Shown here piece after piece: positions 9,495 to 12,249 of a DNA stretch of 12,249 nucleotides (position 1 is the stretch's first letter; every line of letters starts with the position of its first letter). Made by a program: the position numbers and the translations under genes. A model generated the notes under the pieces. That model ran no database searches. It worked only from the letters and a program-made list of their open reading frames with translations, and was not told the DNA's origin. This DNA is from an archaeon (GTDB taxonomy: Archaea > Nanobdellota > Nanobdellia > Woesearchaeales > JAHJEM01), in contig JAGVFV010000205.1 of NCBI GenBank assembly GCA_020057445.1, positions 1-12,249 on the forward strand. Reading direction: 5' to 3'.

Positions 9495-12249
9495 TTATTT
9501 CGGCTCTTCCGGCAGTGTCGGCGTGTGTATCTGTTCTTCTCCTTTCTTGCCTTTCCTCGTGAAGAGGAAGATCAGCCCGAGGAGGATGATCAATACCAGG
9601 ATGACGAAGAAGATGGCAAGCGGACTTGTCTTCTTCTCCTGTTCAGGCGGAGTCGTGTCATCTGTCGTATCGTCTGCCGGCGGTGTTACTGCAGGCGGAG
9701 TCACCGGAGGCGTCACAGGAGGAGTCACCGGAGGAGTCACAGGAGGCGTCACAGGCGGAGTCACTGTCGGCGTGCTTGTCACTCCGATCATGAAGTACGA
9801 GAATCCCGGAGTTTCTGCGCTGAAGTAGACAAACTGGTCATCCTCTGACACCACGCGTGTGGTAAGTTCATTCCATGCATCAGTCCACCTGAACATGCGT
9901 ATGTTGTTCTTGGCCACGTTGTTCGATGCGAGCCAGGATTTCTCCACGCGGAACGTGATCGTCGCGTCCTTTTGTCCTGCTCCGACATTGTCTACAGTGA
10001 TCTTGAGGTACTTGTAGACCATAGATTCAGGCAGTGTCGTGCTTGAGGGCTTTCCTGAGAGGGCGTCGACCTTGACATTGACGTCAGTTAGGTCTTCTGT
10101 CGCGGTAAACGTGATCGCCGTGAGGACGATTCCTGTCTTGTCGATGTTGACGATGACTTCACCATCCGCAGGGATACTGGAGTACACGTGCGTATATGAG
10201 GTCTCAGCAGGTGTTGTCTTCAGGTAGAGCGGGCTTGCACCGCCGCCACCGCCGCCGCGTCGTTCCTCTTCAGCTGCCACGCCGACGTCGACAGTGAAGC
10301 TGATGAGCTCAGTTCTGCCTTGAGCCATCGCATTCCCTGCGGTCGTATCGTTGCACAGCGCATAATAGGCGTAGTCTCCATCCTCAGTGTAGGTCACTTC
10401 TACTGTGTGGGTAAGCCCTCCTGTCGCTGCGGTGAGGCTCAATGTCATGTTCGAATATGACAGGTTCGTTGCTGCATACCTGCACACAGACGGCTCGTCT
10501 GTCGTCACGCTGAGCGTCACGTCGATCGATGCTGCAGTGGTCGACTGCGCATCAGACGGTCCTGAATCAGTGATCTGGGGCGCTGTCGTATCTGCGACAT
10601 TGAAGTTGCCTATCTGCGTCTTTCCCACACCGTTAGACTGGTTGCAGGTGATGTTGAAGACATATCCGTTCGTATTGTTCACCCGTGAAAGGCCGATGGT
10701 ATATATTCTCGAGTCATCCTGGAGAGAGTCGTATCCTGTCGAGCTCACTGATCCGGTGAGCAATACTCCTGCATTTCCTGATGCGTTGATGAGGGACCAG
10801 GTGCAGAGTGTTGCAGCAGGCGTCGCCTCGGTCACGTTGACCGTGACGTTGAAGAAGCTGTTGTTCACGAGCGTCGCGTTCGCAGGCCCGAGGATGCTTA
10901 TCGCCGGCGCGAGGTTGTCCTGGACTGTCACGTTGATCTGCGGCGTGTAGTTCACATTGCCGTAGGTGTCGTTCGCATACATGCGTAGGCCAAGCTCTCC
11001 GACGTCAAACTCGTAGAGGTCGACGCTGATGTTGGCAAGCTTTGTTGTTCCGTTACTCGAGTAGTATGCGGTATTATACTTGATGCTCGACCCACTCCTC
11101 TGCACCCATATCCTGTTGATGGCAAGGTCGTCAGTCCAGCTTTCCACCCAGAACCAGACGCGTCCTCCTGACTGCGGCCGGTAGTCGTTCACGCCGATGA
11201 AGTCATAGCTCGCATTCACGCCTTGCGTCCTTGCGCTTGATGTGAATCCGAGGAGTCCGTTGGTGACTGATTCTGTCCCGATCTGGATCACGGACTCATT
11301 TCCCGTGATGCTCGAGAAGAGGGTGATGTTGTTTGCCGCATTGAGGGCTGCAATGGTCGCTCCTGCACCGGTGTTGATCGCTGAGACTATCTGCGTGGTG
11401 TTCATGGTCGTTCCCGTGCTGAGCGCGATGCTGTAGTCCACTCCGTCGACGCTGACGTTGAAGGTGTTGTTGCCCCTGCTGAGCGCCTGTGAGGACGTGT
11501 TGCGGTTGATGCCGAACCACGAATCTCCTGTTGCATTGCCAACCGTTATGGTGACGTTCGCATTCAGGTAGAAATTGCCGCTGCTGTTCGTGCAGAACAG
11601 GGCATTGCTGAAGTTGCCTGCGATGAAGCTGCACACATCCGTGATGTTCGACACGTTCACATAGGTGTAGTTCCTCTCCATGCCTGAATAGTTCACAAGG
11701 ACTGTCGTCCCATTATAGGTGATGTTCAGCGTGCTGTTGGAGGCGTTGATCCGTATGTGGCCGTTGTTCTCGTTCGTCGTATTCCCGAGGATGGTCGCAT
11801 TCGTCCATGCATTCCCGACAAAGAGGAAGGAGTTGTTATTGTTCACGCTCGTGATGTTCAGGGACCTGTTCGCAGCATGGTAGCTGTTGGTGTAGGTCGG
11901 CGCGACCGTGTTGATGCCAAAGGTGATGTTCTGGTCTGTCCTCTGGTTGAGGTTGTCGTTCACCGCTATGGAGATGGGTATCGCTCCTGCCTGCTCGGTA
12001 AAGGTGTGAGTCAGGTAGCAGTTGTACGCTGCTGGCGTTCCCGTGCAGGTGAGGTTTGATATGTTGTACGCGGTCGTGTTCGCGGTCACGTTGATGCTGT
12101 TGCTGTTCACGCCGACTCCTGCGTCAGTGAGGTTGAACCAGATCGTGACTGCCGTATGGTTGACCCCTTGCGAGTGCTGCGGGAAGATATTCGTTATCGT
12201 CGGGCCTGCCGTGTCGACCGTGACATTGCCAAAGGTTGTGCTTCCTGTG
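9495..12249 (-). CDS. Giant Thr/Asn-rich surface protein with PGF-pre-PGF-like domain, 5' end missing
   Basis: The frame is open to the right edge, giving 917 visible residues and an absent N-terminus. From the edge inward come Ig-like modules (TVDTAGPTITNIFP, APAISILGPANATLVNN, APQITDSGPSDAQS), dense in N-x-S/T sequons. At about 11245-11530 there is a segment like a flagellar hook IN motif (GNNTFNVSVDGVDYSIALST, QIVSAIN, ITLFSSITGNES). RRGGGGGGASPLYL leads into a PGF-pre-PGF-like domain (about 9780-10225) ending ETPGFSYFMIGV. A (VTPP)n and D/T linker follows, then one membrane helix (IFFVILVLIILLGLIFLF) with basic RKGKKG and a short cytoplasmic tail. It is anchored by a plain helix, not PEFG. 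It is probably an S-layer-like or adhesin protein. The internal GTG at 12110 is not the true start, because coding continues upstream of it. Confidence 0.88.
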   Translation of the reverse strand, partial: TGSTTFGNVTVDTAGPTITNIFPQHSQGVNHTAVTIWFNLTDAGVGVNSNSINVTANTTAYNISNLTCTGTPAAYNCYLTHTFTEQAGAIPISIAVNDNLNQRTDQNITFGINTVAPTYTNSYHAANRSLNITSVNNNNSFLFVGNAWTNATILGNTTNENNGHIRINASNSTLNITYNGTTVLVNYSGMERNYTYVNVSNITDVCSFIAGNFSNALFCTNSSGNFYLNANVTITVGNATGDSWFGINRNTSSQALSRGNNTFNVSVDGVDYSIALSTGTTMNTTQIVSAINTGAGATIAALNAANNITLFSSITGNESVIQIGTESVTNGLLGFTSSARTQGVNASYDFIGVNDYRPQSGGRVWFWVESWTDDLAINRIWVQRSGSSIKYNTAYYSSNGTTKLANISVDLYEFDVGELGLRMYANDTYGNVNYTPQINVTVQDNLAPAISILGPANATLVNNSFFNVTVNVTEATPAATLCTWSLINASGNAGVLLTGSVSSTGYDSLQDDSRIYTIGLSRVNNTNGYVFNITCNQSNGVGKTQIGNFNVADTTAPQITDSGPSDAQSTTAASIDVTLSVTTDEPSVCRYAATNLSYSNMTLSLTAATGGLTHTVEVTYTEDGDYAYYALCNDTTAGNAMAQGRTELISFTVDVGVAAEEERRGGGGGGASPLYLKTTPAETSYTHVYSSIPADGEVIVNIDKTGIVLTAITFTATEDLTDVNVKVDALSGKPSSTTLPESMVYKYLKITVDNVGAGQKDATITFRVEKSWLASNNVAKNNIRMFRWTDAWNELTTRVVSEDDQFVYFSAETPGFSYFMIGVTSTPTVTPPVTPPVTPPVTPPVTPPVTPPAVTPPADDTTDDTTPPEQEKKTSPLAIFFVILVLIILLGLIFLFTRKGKKGEEQIHTPTLPEEPK
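9694..9765. repeat. Six 12-nt tandem repeats encoding VTPP linker
   Basis: Units such as GGCGGAGTCACC, GGAGGCGTCACA and GGAGGAGTCACC repeat six times in register with codons, encoding V-T-P-P on the minus strand. The copy number could change by slippage, altering the length of the wall-spanning linker. Confidence 0.8.

Noticed and set aside
9694..9765. CRISPR array
   Set aside because: The 12-nt units are contiguous, codon-phased and encode VTPP; there are no unique spacers.
10405..10950. Plus-strand frame of 181 codons inside the giant surface-protein gene
   Set aside because: It is antisense to a continuous, sequon-rich coding frame and lacks a promoter or recognisable domain.

Overview
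The window looks archaeal, probably from a DPANN lineage of the Woesearchaeota/Pacearchaeota kind. Near-consensus TATA boxes (TTTATAAA, TTTTTAAA, TATTTAAA) lie about 30 nt before the ATG of most genes, which implies leaderless transcripts. Sec-exported proteins end in a PEFG-type C-terminal signal. One giant protein has a PGF-pre-PGF-like domain, and one lipid-carrier-type GT2 glycosyltransferase has two C-terminal membrane helices. The genus cannot be named from this sequence.

Left part (1-2198, minus strand): a gene cut by the left edge, a secreted Cys-rich PEFG protein, and a two-gene operon of a second PEFG protein and a 79-aa cytoplasmic protein. Centre-left (2199-3962, plus strand): a membrane-anchored, sequon-rich extracellular protein with a possible carbohydrate-binding motif, then the GT2 glycosyltransferase. 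Together they suggest a cell-surface glycan or glycoprotein locus.

Centre (3963-6502, plus strand) is the most unusual stretch. The 3' end of the glycosyltransferase gene recurs as short decayed copies at 4081-4123 and about 5466-5536, with a weak candidate at 6421-6452. Between the copies lie a compact structured element (3976-4079), an AAA_14/DUF4143 ATPase with a leaderless promoter inside an inverted repeat, and an alpha/beta hydrolase. The pattern suggests repeated insertion at, or deletion between, glycosyltransferase gene ends.

Centre-right (6503-8161): a four-helix membrane protein, a convergent winged-helix regulator overlapping it by 3 nt, and a small protein with an OB-fold-like pattern. 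Right part (8242-12249, minus strand): a tandem pair of paralogous PEFG proteins, a 390-nt non-coding stretch with phased direct repeats and palindromes, and the 3' part of a giant Thr/Asn-rich surface protein that runs off the right edge.

The genes fall into two expression styles. Surface-protein genes have 5' leaders, Shine-Dalgarno sequences (often GGGGGTG) and tandem T-tract terminators close to the stop. The other genes are apparently leaderless and lack T-tracts. Together the window describes a cell-envelope region (sorted surface proteins, glycosylation) with an accessory insertion zone in the middle.
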